From: Gillisia sp. CAL575
GTDB lineage: Bacteria; Bacteroidota; Bacteroidia; Flavobacteriales; Flavobacteriaceae
Reading direction: 5' to 3'
Length of the DNA stretch: 64,000 nt
NCBI RefSeq assembly: GCF_000403785.1
Contig: NZ_APHJ01000019.1
Span: 186,001 to 250,000, forward strand
Below, one piece after another: positions 1-8,457 of the stretch (position 1 is the first letter of the stretch; each line of letters opens with the position of its first letter). A program made the position numbers and the translations under genes. A model generated the notes under the pieces. It did not search any database, was not told the DNA's origin, and saw only the letters and a list, made by a program, of their open reading frames with translations.

Positions 1-745
1 ATCCTACTACATTTTTCTTTTTAAATATCATTTTAAGGAACTCCAAAGTTTCATACCAAAGTAATCCTCCTGGTTCAGGTGTTCCTGTAGATGGCATGAT
101 AGAAGGATCAAAAGCATCTAGATCTATCGTGATAAATACATTTGGCGTCATTTGTCCAATGGCATCCTCTGTCCAATTCTCGTAAAGATCATCACCAAAA
201 TAAACTTGATTTTCATCCATATGATCTAGTTCTGAAACATCCATAGATCGAATTCCTACCTGAACAAGGTTTGTAGTTTTACTCGCTTCGTGAAGCGCAC
301 AAGCATGATTGCATTTAGAACCTTCGTACTCTGGTCTTAGATCTGCATGAGCATCTAATTGCACAACGGTAAGATCTGGGAATGCTTCATTAAAGGCACG
401 AATAGTACCGATACTTACAGAATGTTCTCCTCCAAAAATGGTTACAAATTTTTCTTGGTCGATATAATTTTTGGTAATTTTTTGAACTGCTTCAACCATT
501 TTCTCTGGGGAAGAGTTTTCTGTTACCGGTGGAGCTAAGTAAATACCTTTTCTATAAACTTCTGAACGGGTTTCGATGTCGAAAAGTTCCATGTTCTCTG
601 AAGCATCTAAAAAAGCATCTGGTCCTTTATCTGCGCCTTTTTGCCAGGAGCTTGTTCCATCATAAGGAACAGGGATTAATACCACTTGTGCATCATCTAA
701 ACGTGCATATTTTTCTGGTATCCCGGCGTAATTCTTTTTGCTCAT
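1..745 (-). CDS. speB: agmatinase, 3' part beyond window edge
   Basis: Ureohydrolase that hydrolyses agmatine to putrescine and urea in the cytoplasm. The 248 visible residues start MSKKNYAG at an ATG. The manganese-binding signatures of the arginase family are all present: GGEHS at 105-109, DAHAD at 131-135 and TIDLDAFDP at 206-214. The C-terminal part (perhaps 50-70 residues) lies outside the window, so this is a partial entry, not a truncated gene. It sits downstream of, and reads in the same direction as, the arginine decarboxylase gene, which makes the product of one the substrate of the other. The 169-base gap between them carries three short palindromes. Other ureohydrolases (formimidoylglutamase) are possible, but the context favours agmatinase. 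Confidence 0.9.
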   Translation of the reverse strand, partial: MSKKNYAGIPEKYARLDDAQVVLIPVPYDGTSSWQKGADKGPDAFLDASENMELFDIETRSEVYRKGIYLAPPVTENSSPEKMVEAVQKITKNYIDQEKFVTIFGGEHSVSIGTIRAFNEAFPDLTVVQLDAHADLRPEYEGSKCNHACALHEASKTTNLVQVGIRSMDVSELDHMDENQVYFGDDLYENWTEDAIGQMTPNVFITIDLDAFDPSIMPSTGTPEPGGLLWYETLEFLKMIFKKKNVVG

Positions 746-774
746 TGCTTGTTTTTAAAAGTTTTAAGTTGACT

Positions 775-849
775 CCCTCATTGAGGGTTTAATTTATTGA
801 GGCTAGCCTCGAAATTTTAAAATTATTTCCATCCCAATAGCTATCGGGA
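775..849. repeat. three short palindromes between decarboxylase and agmatinase genes
   Basis: Three inverted repeats lie close together in the intergenic gap: CCCTCA-T-TGAGGG at 775-787, the perfect GAGGCTAGCCTC at 799-810, and the near-perfect TCCCAATAGCTATCGGGA at 832-849. The last resembles CCCGATAGCTATCGGG palindromes that I recall as dispersed in Bacteroidetes intergenic DNA. They are not followed by a T run on the gene strand, so none is a clear terminator. Confidence 0.5.
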
Positions 850-914
850 CAAACTTCATGGTCTTTCCCGAAGTTCTTGATTTATAATGGTTAAAGTTAT
901 AAATTTTTTTATAT

Positions 915-2318
915 CTATTTATTTCTATCGTATCCTAATATATGTAATAGGTCTTCGGCATTCTGTTGTTCACTAAATACTTTAGTGGTTAAGGTGCCAT
1001 CTTTTTCCTTGTCTATTAGAATATGCTTTGGTTGCGGAATAAGGCAGTGTTGTAATCCACCAAAACCACCAATACTTTCTTGATATGCTCCTGTATTAAA
1101 GAAACCTATATAAAGCGGCTTTTCCTTTTTATACTTCGGAAGGTAGATCGCGTTGGTATTTTGTTCAGAATTATAATAATCGTCACTATCACAAGTAAGT
1201 CCACCTAGTAAAATTCGCTCATATTCGTCATTCCATCTGTTAAGAGGTAACATTACAAATTTCTTGCTAATAGCCCAAGTGTCTGGAAGGGTTGTGATGA
1301 AAGATGAGTTAATCATGTTCCACTTTTCACGGTCATTTTGTTGTTTTTGATAAAGGATCTCATAAATAGCTCCTCCACTTTCACCAACTGTGAAAGATCC
1401 AAATTCTGTAAAGATATTTGGCACTTCTACCTCATATTCCTCACAAGTAAGTTTGATCTGATGGATGATTTCTGATACCATGTATTGGTAGTCATATTCA
1501 AAAGCAAGAGAATTTTTTATAGGAAATCCACCGCCAATGTTCAGACTATCCAAACTTGGACATACCTTTTTTAGATCTATATATACTTTTAAACACTTAT
1601 TAAGCTCATTCCAGTAATAGGCTGTATCGCGAATTCCGGTGTTAATGAAAAAGTGAAGCATTTTAAGCTCTACCTGCGGGTTGTCTTTTATTTTCTTATT
1701 GAAAAAAGGAACAATGTTCTTGTATCCAATCCCTAATCTAGAAGTATAGAATTCGAATTTAGGTTCTTCTTCAGAGGCTATTCTAATTCCAATTTTGTAA
1801 GGATCATTTATTTTTTCTGATAAAAGATCAATTTCTTCGTAATTATCTATAATTGGAATACAATTCTTATGGCCTTCATTTAAAAGATCTGCAATATTGG
1901 TTATGTATTGGTCTCTTTTAAAGCCATTACATATAACATATGCATCTTTATGGAGTTTCCCTGACTTTTTTAATTTCTGAACTATATTTATATCAAACGC
2001 AGATGAGGTTTCAATATGAATATCATTGCTTAAAGCTTCGTTTAAAACATGTTCGAAATGAGAGCTTTTAGTACAGTAACAGTAATTATATTTTCCTTTA
2101 TAATCATGTTCCTTAATTGCGTTCTTAAACCATTCTTTTGCTCTATTTATATTCTCCGATATCTTTGGAAGATAGGTAAACTTCAAAGGTGCACCGTATT
2201 GCTCTACCAATTTCATAAGATCTATACCATGAAATTGCAGCTCATTATCTTCTAGTTTAAATTCTTCTTGAGGAAAATAAAAAGTTTGCTCTATTAAATC
2301 GCGATATTTTGTGTTCAA
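915..2318 (-). CDS. arginine decarboxylase (PLP-dependent, fold type III)
   Basis: Decarboxylates arginine to agmatine, feeding the agmatinase encoded just downstream. It has 467 residues, the size of the short arginine decarboxylases of Flavobacteria, not the roughly 630-residue classical SpeA. The alanine-racemase-like barrel supplies the probable PLP lysine (K84 in YCTKSSHF), the glycine loop GGGFP at 262-266 contacts the phosphate, and CDSDD at 376-380 matches the catalytic Cys-Asp region of the C-terminal sheet domain. The start is a TTG at 2318: an in-frame stop lies only a few codons upstream, and the N-terminus MNTKYRDLIEQTF fits what I recall of flavobacterial homologues. Diaminopimelate or ornithine decarboxylase are less likely given the neighbour. 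Confidence 0.88.
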   Translation of the reverse strand: MNTKYRDLIEQTFYFPQEEFKLEDNELQFHGIDLMKLVEQYGAPLKFTYLPKISENINRAKEWFKNAIKEHDYKGKYNYCYCTKSSHFEHVLNEALSNDIHIETSSAFDINIVQKLKKSGKLHKDAYVICNGFKRDQYITNIADLLNEGHKNCIPIIDNYEEIDLLSEKINDPYKIGIRIASEEEPKFEFYTSRLGIGYKNIVPFFNKKIKDNPQVELKMLHFFINTGIRDTAYYWNELNKCLKVYIDLKKVCPSLDSLNIGGGFPIKNSLAFEYDYQYMVSEIIHQIKLTCEEYEVEVPNIFTEFGSFTVGESGGAIYEILYQKQQNDREKWNMINSSFITTLPDTWAISKKFVMLPLNRWNDEYERILLGGLTCDSDDYYNSEQNTNAIYLPKYKKEKPLYIGFFNTGAYQESIGGFGGLQHCLIPQPKHILIDKEKDGTLTTKVFSEQQNAEDLLHILGYDRNK

Positions 2319-2649
2319 TGCTTTGTTTTAATTGTTTGTGAAAAATTAGGGATTAATTTATAGTGTCAAAAGGTTTGACTCGTAAATTATTGTTAAGATA
2401 AATTGAAGGGATGCGGCTAATTTTAAGCGCGCTAAGATATGTCGAACCTAGGTCTGAATTAAAAACCTGAAGCTCAGAGGCTTCATTTGAAAATAACATC
2501 AACGTTATCAATTGAGTTTCTTTAATTCTAAAATCTAAAAATCTCTACTTTACTTGTCTCTAAAAATGAACACATAAATTGCAATTCACTTATTAGTCAA
2601 GCAAATGTATAAAAAATGTTAGTTGAAATTACATTTTTTGATTTATACG
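2319..2649. other. 331-base intergenic stretch, no gene
   Basis: No convincing coding frame. Upstream of the decarboxylase start is a clean inverted repeat GTCAAA-AGG-TTTGAC at 2365-2379, a possible operator. A weak hairpin TGAAGC-N6-GCTTCA is at 2468-2485, with no T run. The rest is plain AT-rich sequence. Confidence 0.4.
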
Positions 2650-3525
2650 TTAAAGCATTTTTATATTTATGATTTCTTGTTTGGTAAGAGTTCTGTAATT
2701 TCCTCTTGGAAGATCCTTTTTCGTTAGTCCACCAAAGGTAACTCTGTCTAGTTTTTCCACCTCAAAACCTAAGCTTTTAAAAAGACGTTGGATCACATGA
2801 GGTTTGATACTGTTAGTTTCTATTCCCAATTCGTTCTTAGGTCTATTGTCTATATAACTTACCTCTTGAACTTTTACTTTTCCATCTTCCAAAGTAACTC
2901 CTTCTTCTATCCTTTTTAATTCTTCAAAAGAAATAGGCTTGCTTAGCTCAACATGATAGATTTGTCTAATCCCGTTCTTTGGTTTTCCAAGTTGCTTTTC
3001 CAAAGTCCCGTCATTGGTAAATAATAAAAGACCAGTTGCTTGCCGGTCCAATTTTCCAACAGGAACCACTTTAGCTCTGGTCGCATTAGAAATTAGATCC
3101 ATAACCGTTCTAGAACCTTTTTCTAAACTTCCAGTGGTGAAGAATCCTTTAGGTTTGTTTAATAAAATATATTCTGGTTTCTCAGGAGTTACACGTCTAC
3201 CATCAAATTTCACTTCTTCAGTAGGTTTTACACGGTAGCCCATTTCTGTAACTATTTTATCATTTACAGTTACATTTCCTGCACCAATATAAATATCTGC
3301 ATCTCTACGAGAACAAGCGCCAGAGTTTGAAATGTACTTATTAAGTCTTATTCCTTCTGGCTTAGGACCAGTTTTAGCGGCTGGTTTTACAGCAGCTTTA
3401 GGAGCGCTTTTTGGAGCAGGATCTTTCTTAACAGGAGCATTTCCTCTAGCCATAGATTTTTTCTTTGGCCCACCACCTTGTCTTCCACTAAACTTTTTTC
3501 CTGAAGAATTATCATTCCTACTCAT
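2650..3525 (-). CDS. rRNA pseudouridine synthase, RsuA/RluB family
   Basis: Isomerises a specific uridine of ribosomal RNA. From the ATG at 3525 it has 291 residues: a basic, Ala/Pro/Lys-rich low-complexity arm (about 1-55), an S4 RNA-binding domain (IRLNKYISNSG onward, about 59-100), and the catalytic domain with the GKLDRQATGLL motif carrying the catalytic Asp (D160). A longer reading from a TTG at 3543 is rejected because that TTG is part of the -7 promoter box. The segment that in relatives reads G-R-N-R-x-V-R-R is here SIKPHVIQR (about 239-247), an odd change near the RNA-contact loop. It is the last gene of a leftward run with the mevalonate genes but has its own promoter. Confidence 0.85.
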   Translation of the reverse strand: MSRNDNSSGKKFSGRQGGGPKKKSMARGNAPVKKDPAPKSAPKAAVKPAAKTGPKPEGIRLNKYISNSGACSRRDADIYIGAGNVTVNDKIVTEMGYRVKPTEEVKFDGRRVTPEKPEYILLNKPKGFFTTGSLEKGSRTVMDLISNATRAKVVPVGKLDRQATGLLLFTNDGTLEKQLGKPKNGIRQIYHVELSKPISFEELKRIEEGVTLEDGKVKVQEVSYIDNRPKNELGIETNSIKPHVIQRLFKSLGFEVEKLDRVTFGGLTKKDLPRGNYRTLTKQEIINIKML

Positions 3526-3540
3526 AACGCTAATTTTTTG

Positions 3541-3548
3541 CAAAGATA
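3541..3548 (-). promoter_or_regulatory. Bacteroidetes -7 box for the pseudouridine synthase
   Basis: TATCTTTG on the minus strand fits the TAnnTTTG consensus exactly and ends 15 bases before the ATG at 3525, which implies a very short leader. It argues against the upstream TTG being the start. No clear -33 TTTG was found at the usual distance. Confidence 0.6.
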
Positions 3549-3596
3549 CTAGATATATCTTTCTATTTATATTTTAACACTTAAAGATTTGAATTC

Positions 3597-4502
3597 TTAA
3601 AAAACTCTATTAAAAACTTCCTTGTAGTCTATAAGCAGGATACTAAAAACTCCTGCAACAATGATTAATTTGAGTATATTATGTAATATTAAATATTGCC
3701 ACTTGGCATTACTAAAATAAAGAAAAAGTAAAAAGAAAATAAGTAGAAGTAAAGAAGTATAAAAATAGTAATCCATTAAGCCCGTGTCGAATCTTGTGGT
3801 TAAAAGCAAGATGGGAATAACCGCGAGAACTGTGAGTACAGAAAGAAAAAATTTACTCCATTTCTCACCATATACTACTGGAATTGTTTTGTAATTCTGA
3901 ATAAGATCTCCTTTTAAATTCTCCAGATCCTTTACCAGTTCTCGCATCGCGATCATGATGAATAGAAATGTAGCGTGTATAAAAATGACCGTTTCAAAAT
4001 TCTTGTAATAAATAAATACTACAAAGAATGGGGTAATGGCTAAAATACTTGCCATAATATTACCAAGAAAAAGAATTTTCTTGATCCTGTGTGAGTATAA
4101 CCAGATCGTGAAAATATAGATAGAAAAGAAAACCACCGCTCTAAAAGACACATAACTGGCAAAGAAGATTGCAGCAAAATTCAAAATAAAATACACCGAA
4201 AGTTTGGTGCGCTGACTAATAAGCCTATCCAGCATAGTCTTTTTTGGCCTGTTAATAAGGTCTTTTTCGCTGTCGTAAAAATTATTAATGATATATCCCG
4301 AAGCTATAACGGTAGCCGAAGAAAGTATTAAGAAAAATAAATTGGCATCAAAAAAAACATCTCTCAGGGGCAAGTCTGGGGCTAGTATGAATGCCGCTGT
4401 TAGGTATTGGGCAATTACAAGAATGAGAATGTTGTAGCCTCTCACCACCGAAAACAAACTCAACATCTTAAGCATTAAAAGTTTGTTCTTAGCTGCCGCC
4501 AT
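3597..4502 (-). CDS. UbiA-family polyprenyl transferase
   Basis: Integral-membrane prenyltransferase moving a polyprenyl chain from its diphosphate to an acceptor. In 301 residues there are about eight or nine hydrophobic segments. The first Asp-rich motif, NNFYDSEKD at 73-81, and the second region DLENLKGD near 190 are where UbiA enzymes bind Mg-diphosphate. Related Flavobacteria proteins are commonly named geranylgeranylglycerol-phosphate geranylgeranyltransferase, but the acceptor cannot be read from sequence; a quinone, chlorophyll-like or lipid acceptor is equally open. It begins 15 bases after the mevalonate kinase stop, so it is co-transcribed with isoprenoid-precursor genes. Confidence 0.8.
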   Translation of the reverse strand: MAAAKNKLLMLKMLSLFSVVRGYNILILVIAQYLTAAFILAPDLPLRDVFFDANLFFLILSSATVIASGYIINNFYDSEKDLINRPKKTMLDRLISQRTKLSVYFILNFAAIFFASYVSFRAVVFFSIYIFTIWLYSHRIKKILFLGNIMASILAITPFFVVFIYYKNFETVIFIHATFLFIMIAMRELVKDLENLKGDLIQNYKTIPVVYGEKWSKFFLSVLTVLAVIPILLLTTRFDTGLMDYYFYTSLLLLIFFLLFLYFSNAKWQYLILHNILKLIIVAGVFSILLIDYKEVFNRVF

Positions 4503-4517
4503 GTAATTCAGTACGTT

Positions 4518-5456
4518 TTAGAAGTTGTAAACCACTTCTAAATTATAATCTTTTAATGATTTTTTAGCCTTTTCAATATCCTCAGTGAATCCTAAAATGT
4601 ATCCACCGCCACCAGAACCACAAAGCTTTAAGTAATAATCGTTAGAATCTATTCCTTGTTTCCATAACTTATGGAATTGTGTAGGGATCATTGGTTTAAA
4701 GTTGTCTAGAACAACGTGAGAAAGCTTTTTAATATTGCCGAATAAAGACTTGATATCTCCTTGTAAAAAGTCATCTACACAAGCATCTGTATGTTTTACA
4801 AATTGATCTTTTACCATTTTTCTGAATGGCTCCTGCTTCATATTATCCATAAATATCTGCACCATTGGCGCAGTTTCACCTATAGAACCACTATCCAATA
4901 AAAAGACAGCACCTTTTCCATTCTCTGTTTGAGATGGAATTCCAGCAGGCTCAATATTATCTTTAGAGTTTATTAAAATAGGAATGCTTAAGTAACTATT
5001 TAAAGGATCTAGACCAGAAGATTTGCCATGGAAGAAAGATTCCATTTCTCCGAAGATCTTTTTCAGTTTTAATAATTTTTCTCTGGTTAGATTTTCTAGT
5101 ACAGTGATTTTGCCTGAAGCGTATTCATCGTAGATCGCAGCAACCAAGGCACCACTACTTCCAACTCCGTATCCTTGTGGGATCGTCGAGTCAAAATACA
5201 TACCTTTTGCGATATCTTTATTTAATTCTTCTAAATTAAAATGTACTAAAGAAGGATTAGAAATTTCTAATTCTCCTAAATATTTAGCAAAACGTTGAAG
5301 GCTTTTATTAGACTCTATTGCTTCTTCAGAAGGATTTTCATCCACCTTTAAAGCACCATTATAAAAATTGTATGGTATAGATAAACCTTTGGAATCCTTA
5401 ATAATTCCGTATTCTCCGAAAAGCAAGATCTTAGAATAAAATAATGGTCCTTTCAT
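4518..5456 (-). CDS. mvk: mevalonate kinase (GHMP family)
   Basis: Phosphorylates mevalonate with ATP in the cytoplasmic mevalonate pathway. From the ATG at 5456 there are 312 residues. N-terminal YSKILLFGEYGI is the GHMP substrate-binding start, IPQGYGVGSSGAL is the ATP phosphate loop, GEMESFFHGKSSGLDPLNS carries the conserved HGxxSGxD segment, and KLCGSGGGGYILGF is the C-terminal glycine motif. The frame extends upstream to a TTG at 5501, but that region contains a TATATTTG promoter box, and homologues begin near MKGPLFYSKILLFGEYG. It lies 61 bases downstream of diphosphomevalonate decarboxylase and 15 bases upstream of the UbiA gene. A phosphomevalonate kinase role is possible but less likely. 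Confidence 0.83.
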   Translation of the reverse strand: MKGPLFYSKILLFGEYGIIKDSKGLSIPYNFYNGALKVDENPSEEAIESNKSLQRFAKYLGELEISNPSLVHFNLEELNKDIAKGMYFDSTIPQGYGVGSSGALVAAIYDEYASGKITVLENLTREKLLKLKKIFGEMESFFHGKSSGLDPLNSYLSIPILINSKDNIEPAGIPSQTENGKGAVFLLDSGSIGETAPMVQIFMDNMKQEPFRKMVKDQFVKHTDACVDDFLQGDIKSLFGNIKKLSHVVLDNFKPMIPTQFHKLWKQGIDSNDYYLKLCGSGGGGYILGFTEDIEKAKKSLKDYNLEVVYNF

Positions 5457-5498
5457 AAGCATGTAAATAATCTGAATTCTAAACAATAGATTTCGAGG

Positions 5499-5506
5499 CA
5501 AATATA
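5499..5506 (-). promoter_or_regulatory. -7 box upstream of mevalonate kinase
   Basis: TATATTTG on the minus strand matches TAnnTTTG and lies 42 bases before the chosen ATG (5456), just after the mvaD stop. It suggests that mvk and ubiA can be transcribed separately from mvaD. Confidence 0.5.
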
Positions 5507-5517
5507 ATCAATTAAAA

Positions 5518-6609
5518 CTACAATTTTTTTGAACCTAAACCTACACTGTCAGATATAAATTGATTTTTTTCGCAATAGACAAGTAATTTATCCTCAATGA
5601 ATTGAAAAATTTCTTTCTTATTCTTTTCTGGATATAAAACATGAACATTGGCACCCGCGTCTAGAGTAAAACAAACAGGTAATCCAGTAGCTTCTCTAAA
5701 AGCCCAAATTGCGTTAATGATTTCCAATGTATTTGGTTTCATTAATATGAAATAAGGATTGCTGCTCATCATCATTGCATGTAATGTTAGAGCTTCGCTC
5801 TCCACTATTTCAATAAAATTATTTAAGTCTCCTGTATTAAAAATATCTTTAAGAGCATCTAAATTTTTATGTGCTTGTTTAAAACGCTCTTCCGCAAAAG
5901 GATGATTGTGCATTAAGTTGTGTCCCACACTACTACTCACTTTTTTCTCTCCTTTATCTACCAATAAAATGGTATCCTGATAATTTTCAAAAACTTCATG
6001 AACTTCGTTGGAGTACTCTACACCATATAGATTTGAACTCTCAGCAATATTCACATGATCACCCCAAACTACTAATTTCCCTTTTACACTTCTGCATGCA
6101 CTTCCTGAGCCTAAACGGGCAAGAAAAGATGCTTTTTTATAAAAATAATCTTCAGAAATACTTGGAGAAAGTTGTTTCTCTAAACTCATTACGCATAGAG
6201 CAAGAGCGCTCATGCCGCTTGCAGAAGATGCAATCCCGCTACTATGAGGAAAGGTGTTTTCAGAATTTATAATAAGGTGATACTCTTTTAAATAAGGGCA
6301 ATATTTATCTATTCGTTCAAAAAAAGTATAAATTTTAGGTTTAAAATCTTCTTTCTTTTGACCTTCAAAATAAAAATCGAAATCAAAAACATCTCCTTTC
6401 TTCTCAGAATCTTTCCTGAGAGTAAATTCCAAACTTGTTACTGTTCTACAATTATTTAGTGTAAAGCTAATAGATGGATTTGCAGGAATTTGATTCTCTT
6501 TTTTACCCCAATATTTTACTAGAGCAATATTGCTAGGCGATTGCCAAGTAACTTTGCCATTATCAATTGTATCTCGTTTAGATTGCGGTATGAAATCTTG
6601 TTCTTGCAT
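5518..6609 (-). CDS. mvaD: diphosphomevalonate decarboxylase family protein
   Basis: ATP-dependent decarboxylase making isopentenyl diphosphate. It has 363 residues. Recognisable segments are the substrate-binding start SPSNIALVKYWGKK with PSISFTL after it, the phosphate loop FPHSSGIASSASG (about 121-133), the RLGSGSACRS segment with the catalytic-region Arg, and the C-terminal TLDAGANVHVLYP. The ATG at 6609 is preceded by a good -7 box and is the first gene of the leftward run mvaD-mvk-ubiA-rluB. Bisphosphomevalonate decarboxylases belong to the same family, so the exact substrate is an inference from the kinases present. Confidence 0.9.
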   Translation of the reverse strand: MQEQDFIPQSKRDTIDNGKVTWQSPSNIALVKYWGKKENQIPANPSISFTLNNCRTVTSLEFTLRKDSEKKGDVFDFDFYFEGQKKEDFKPKIYTFFERIDKYCPYLKEYHLIINSENTFPHSSGIASSASGMSALALCVMSLEKQLSPSISEDYFYKKASFLARLGSGSACRSVKGKLVVWGDHVNIAESSNLYGVEYSNEVHEVFENYQDTILLVDKGEKKVSSSVGHNLMHNHPFAEERFKQAHKNLDALKDIFNTGDLNNFIEIVESEALTLHAMMMSSNPYFILMKPNTLEIINAIWAFREATGLPVCFTLDAGANVHVLYPEKNKKEIFQFIEDKLLVYCEKNQFISDSVGLGSKKL

Positions 6610-6626
6610 GCTCTCAAAATTTTACA

Positions 6627-6634
6627 CAAATATA
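6627..6634 (-). promoter_or_regulatory. -7 box upstream of mvaD
   Basis: TATATTTG on the minus strand matches TAnnTTTG and lies 17 bases before the mvaD ATG. This is the likely main promoter of the first mevalonate run. A -33 element is not obvious. Confidence 0.6.
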
Positions 6635-6707
6635 CTTTTTTAGTTAACAGATAATAAGTCAGAATTTCAAATTATTCCCTATTTTAGGGTGCCAAACCAA
6701 CTAAAAG

Positions 6708-7187
6708 ATGACTTCTAAATTATTTTCAAGGGTATTTTTTGCTTTAGGCATATGCCTGTTCATAGGGTTTTTAGGGTCTCTTGCCACTCAAACAAGTATA
6801 GGAGATTGGTATATACAACTTAACAAACCTAGTTTCAATCCGCCAAATTGGATCTTTGGACCTGTTTGGGCTGTACTCTTTGTTTTAATGGGAATTGCTG
6901 CGGGGATAGTTTGGAATAAAGGCTTTTATCATAAATGGGTGCAAATAGCCCTTTATCATTTTGGATTTCAACTCTTGTTAAATGCATCTTGGTCCTTGCT
7001 TTTCTTTGGACTAAAAGAACCTTTTTGGGCATTAATAGATATTATAGCGCTTTTTATCGTACTGCTTTTTACTATTAAATGGTTTAAAATTGTAAGTAAC
7101 ACTGCAGCTTATTTGCTTATTCCTTACGCCATTTGGGTTGCTTTTGCAGCGATCCTGAATTTTGAGATCTGGAGATTAAATTTATAA
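6708..7187 (+). CDS. tspO: TspO/MBR family tryptophan-rich sensory protein
   Basis: A 159-residue protein with five predicted membrane helices, the length and topology of bacterial TspO. The family hallmark WYIQLNKPSFNPPNW (34-48) followed by FGPVWAVLF and MGIAAG is clear, as are Trp-rich later segments (LNASWSLLFFGL, PYAIWVAFA). TspO proteins bind porphyrins and act in tetrapyrrole and oxidative-stress signalling; the precise role here is unknown. It is transcribed divergently from mvaD and converges with the flavoprotein gene, leaving only 8 bases between stops. CCCTA-TTT-TAGGG at 6677-6689 upstream is a short palindrome. Confidence 0.92.
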   Translation: MTSKLFSRVFFALGICLFIGFLGSLATQTSIGDWYIQLNKPSFNPPNWIFGPVWAVLFVLMGIAAGIVWNKGFYHKWVQIALYHFGFQLLLNASWSLLFFGLKEPFWALIDIIALFIVLLFTIKWFKIVSNTAAYLLIPYAIWVAFAAILNFEIWRLNL

Positions 7188-7195
7188 TATCTCTT

Positions 7196-8410
7196 TTACT
7201 CTGAAGTAGTCATTGCCTTTGCAGCTAAATATCCACCAGTCCACGCGTTTTGGAAATTAAACCCTCCTGTGATTGCATCTATATTTAAAACCTCTCCTGC
7301 AAAATATAAATTTTTCTGAAGCTTACTTTCAAAGGTCTTAAAGTTTACCTCATTAAGCTTAATTCCCCCGGCAGTTACAAATTCCTCCTTAAAAGTGCTT
7401 TTTCCATCTACAGAAAATTCAGATTTTGTAAGTTGCTCGCTAAGTGTGACTAATTGCTTTTTATTTATATCTGCCCAAATATCGGTTTCTGTTATTTCTG
7501 AAGCTACCACCAAGCTTTTCCATAAACGTTTTGGAAGTTCAAATTGAGCGTATTTTGAAAGCTGTTGCTTCGCATGTTTCAGTTTAAGTTCTAAAAGTTG
7601 CTCTAGAATTTCTTCTGAACTTTGATGTGCTAGCCAATTTACTTGAATTTTAAATTTATAACCAAGATCATTCAGTTCTCTGGCGCCCCATGCAGAAAGT
7701 TTTAAGATTGCCGGGCCACTTAAGCCCCAGTGGGTTATTAAGAGAGGACCTTCATCTTCCATATTTATTTCTGGAATTTTCACACTAGCAAATGTTGCAA
7801 CTCCCGGAAGCTCTGTAATTCTTTCATCTTTTATGTTGAAGGTAAATAATGAAGGCACTGCAGTTTCCATTTGATGCCCTAAACCTTCCAATAGTTTCCA
7901 TATTTTAGGATTACTTCCCGTAGCTACAAGAATTTTTTTTGCAGAAAAATCGCCATTATTCGTTTTTACAACCCATTGCTCATTTTCTAAAGTTATATCC
8001 TGAACAGAATGATTTTTTAAGATCTTGATGCCTAGTCGTTGAGTTTCAGAAAGAAAACAATCTATAATAGTTTCCGAAGAATCTGAAACAGGGAACATTC
8101 TCCCGTCTTCTTCAATTTTTAATTCAATTCCGCGTTCTTCAAACCAGGCGATCGTATCTCCCGTCATAAATGAATGAAAAGGTCCACGCAGCTCTTTTTC
8201 TCCTCTAGGATATTTTTTCACTAATTCGCTTGGAGTAAATTCTGCATGGGTTACATTACATCTTCCACCTCCAGAAATACGCACTTTGGTAAGCACTTCT
8301 TTCCCTCTTTCCAAAATTAATATTTTGGCAGTTGGAGCTAATTCAGCAGCGTTGATGGCGGTAAAGAATCCTGCGGCACCACCCCCGATAATAATGATAT
8401 CATATTTCAT
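7196..8410 (-). CDS. BaiN/HI0933-type FAD-dependent oxidoreductase
   Basis: Flavoprotein of the HI0933/YhiN/BaiN family, 404 residues, the usual size. It has an N-terminal Rossmann motif IIGGGAAG (7-14), the family-specific RISGGGRCNVTH (44-55), a mid-protein VATGSNPKIW turn, and C-terminal TAGGIKLNEVN and FAGEVLNIDAITGGFN segments that close the FAD site. Its physiological substrate is not known in most bacteria. The ATG at 8410 follows a TAACTTTG -7 box. The gene stands alone between tspO (convergent) and the glycerophosphodiesterase gene upstream, 47 bases away. Confidence 0.9.
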   Translation of the reverse strand: MKYDIIIIGGGAAGFFTAINAAELAPTAKILILERGKEVLTKVRISGGGRCNVTHAEFTPSELVKKYPRGEKELRGPFHSFMTGDTIAWFEERGIELKIEEDGRMFPVSDSSETIIDCFLSETQRLGIKILKNHSVQDITLENEQWVVKTNNGDFSAKKILVATGSNPKIWKLLEGLGHQMETAVPSLFTFNIKDERITELPGVATFASVKIPEINMEDEGPLLITHWGLSGPAILKLSAWGARELNDLGYKFKIQVNWLAHQSSEEILEQLLELKLKHAKQQLSKYAQFELPKRLWKSLVVASEITETDIWADINKKQLVTLSEQLTKSEFSVDGKSTFKEEFVTAGGIKLNEVNFKTFESKLQKNLYFAGEVLNIDAITGGFNFQNAWTGGYLAAKAMTTSE

Positions 8411-8429
8411 TCAGAAAAATTTGAAAGCG

Positions 8430-8437
8430 CAAAGTTA
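8430..8437 (-). promoter_or_regulatory. -7 box upstream of the BaiN-like gene
   Basis: TAACTTTG on the minus strand matches TAnnTTTG and ends 19 bases before the ATG at 8410. It lies in the 47-base gap after the glycerophosphodiesterase gene. Confidence 0.55.
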
Positions 8438-8457
8438 GCAGATTTAAGAGTAGCGAA

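Noticed and set aside
3526-3543. Upstream TTG start for the pseudouridine synthase
   Set aside because: The TTG lies in the TATCTTTG promoter box; the ATG at 3525 is the better start.
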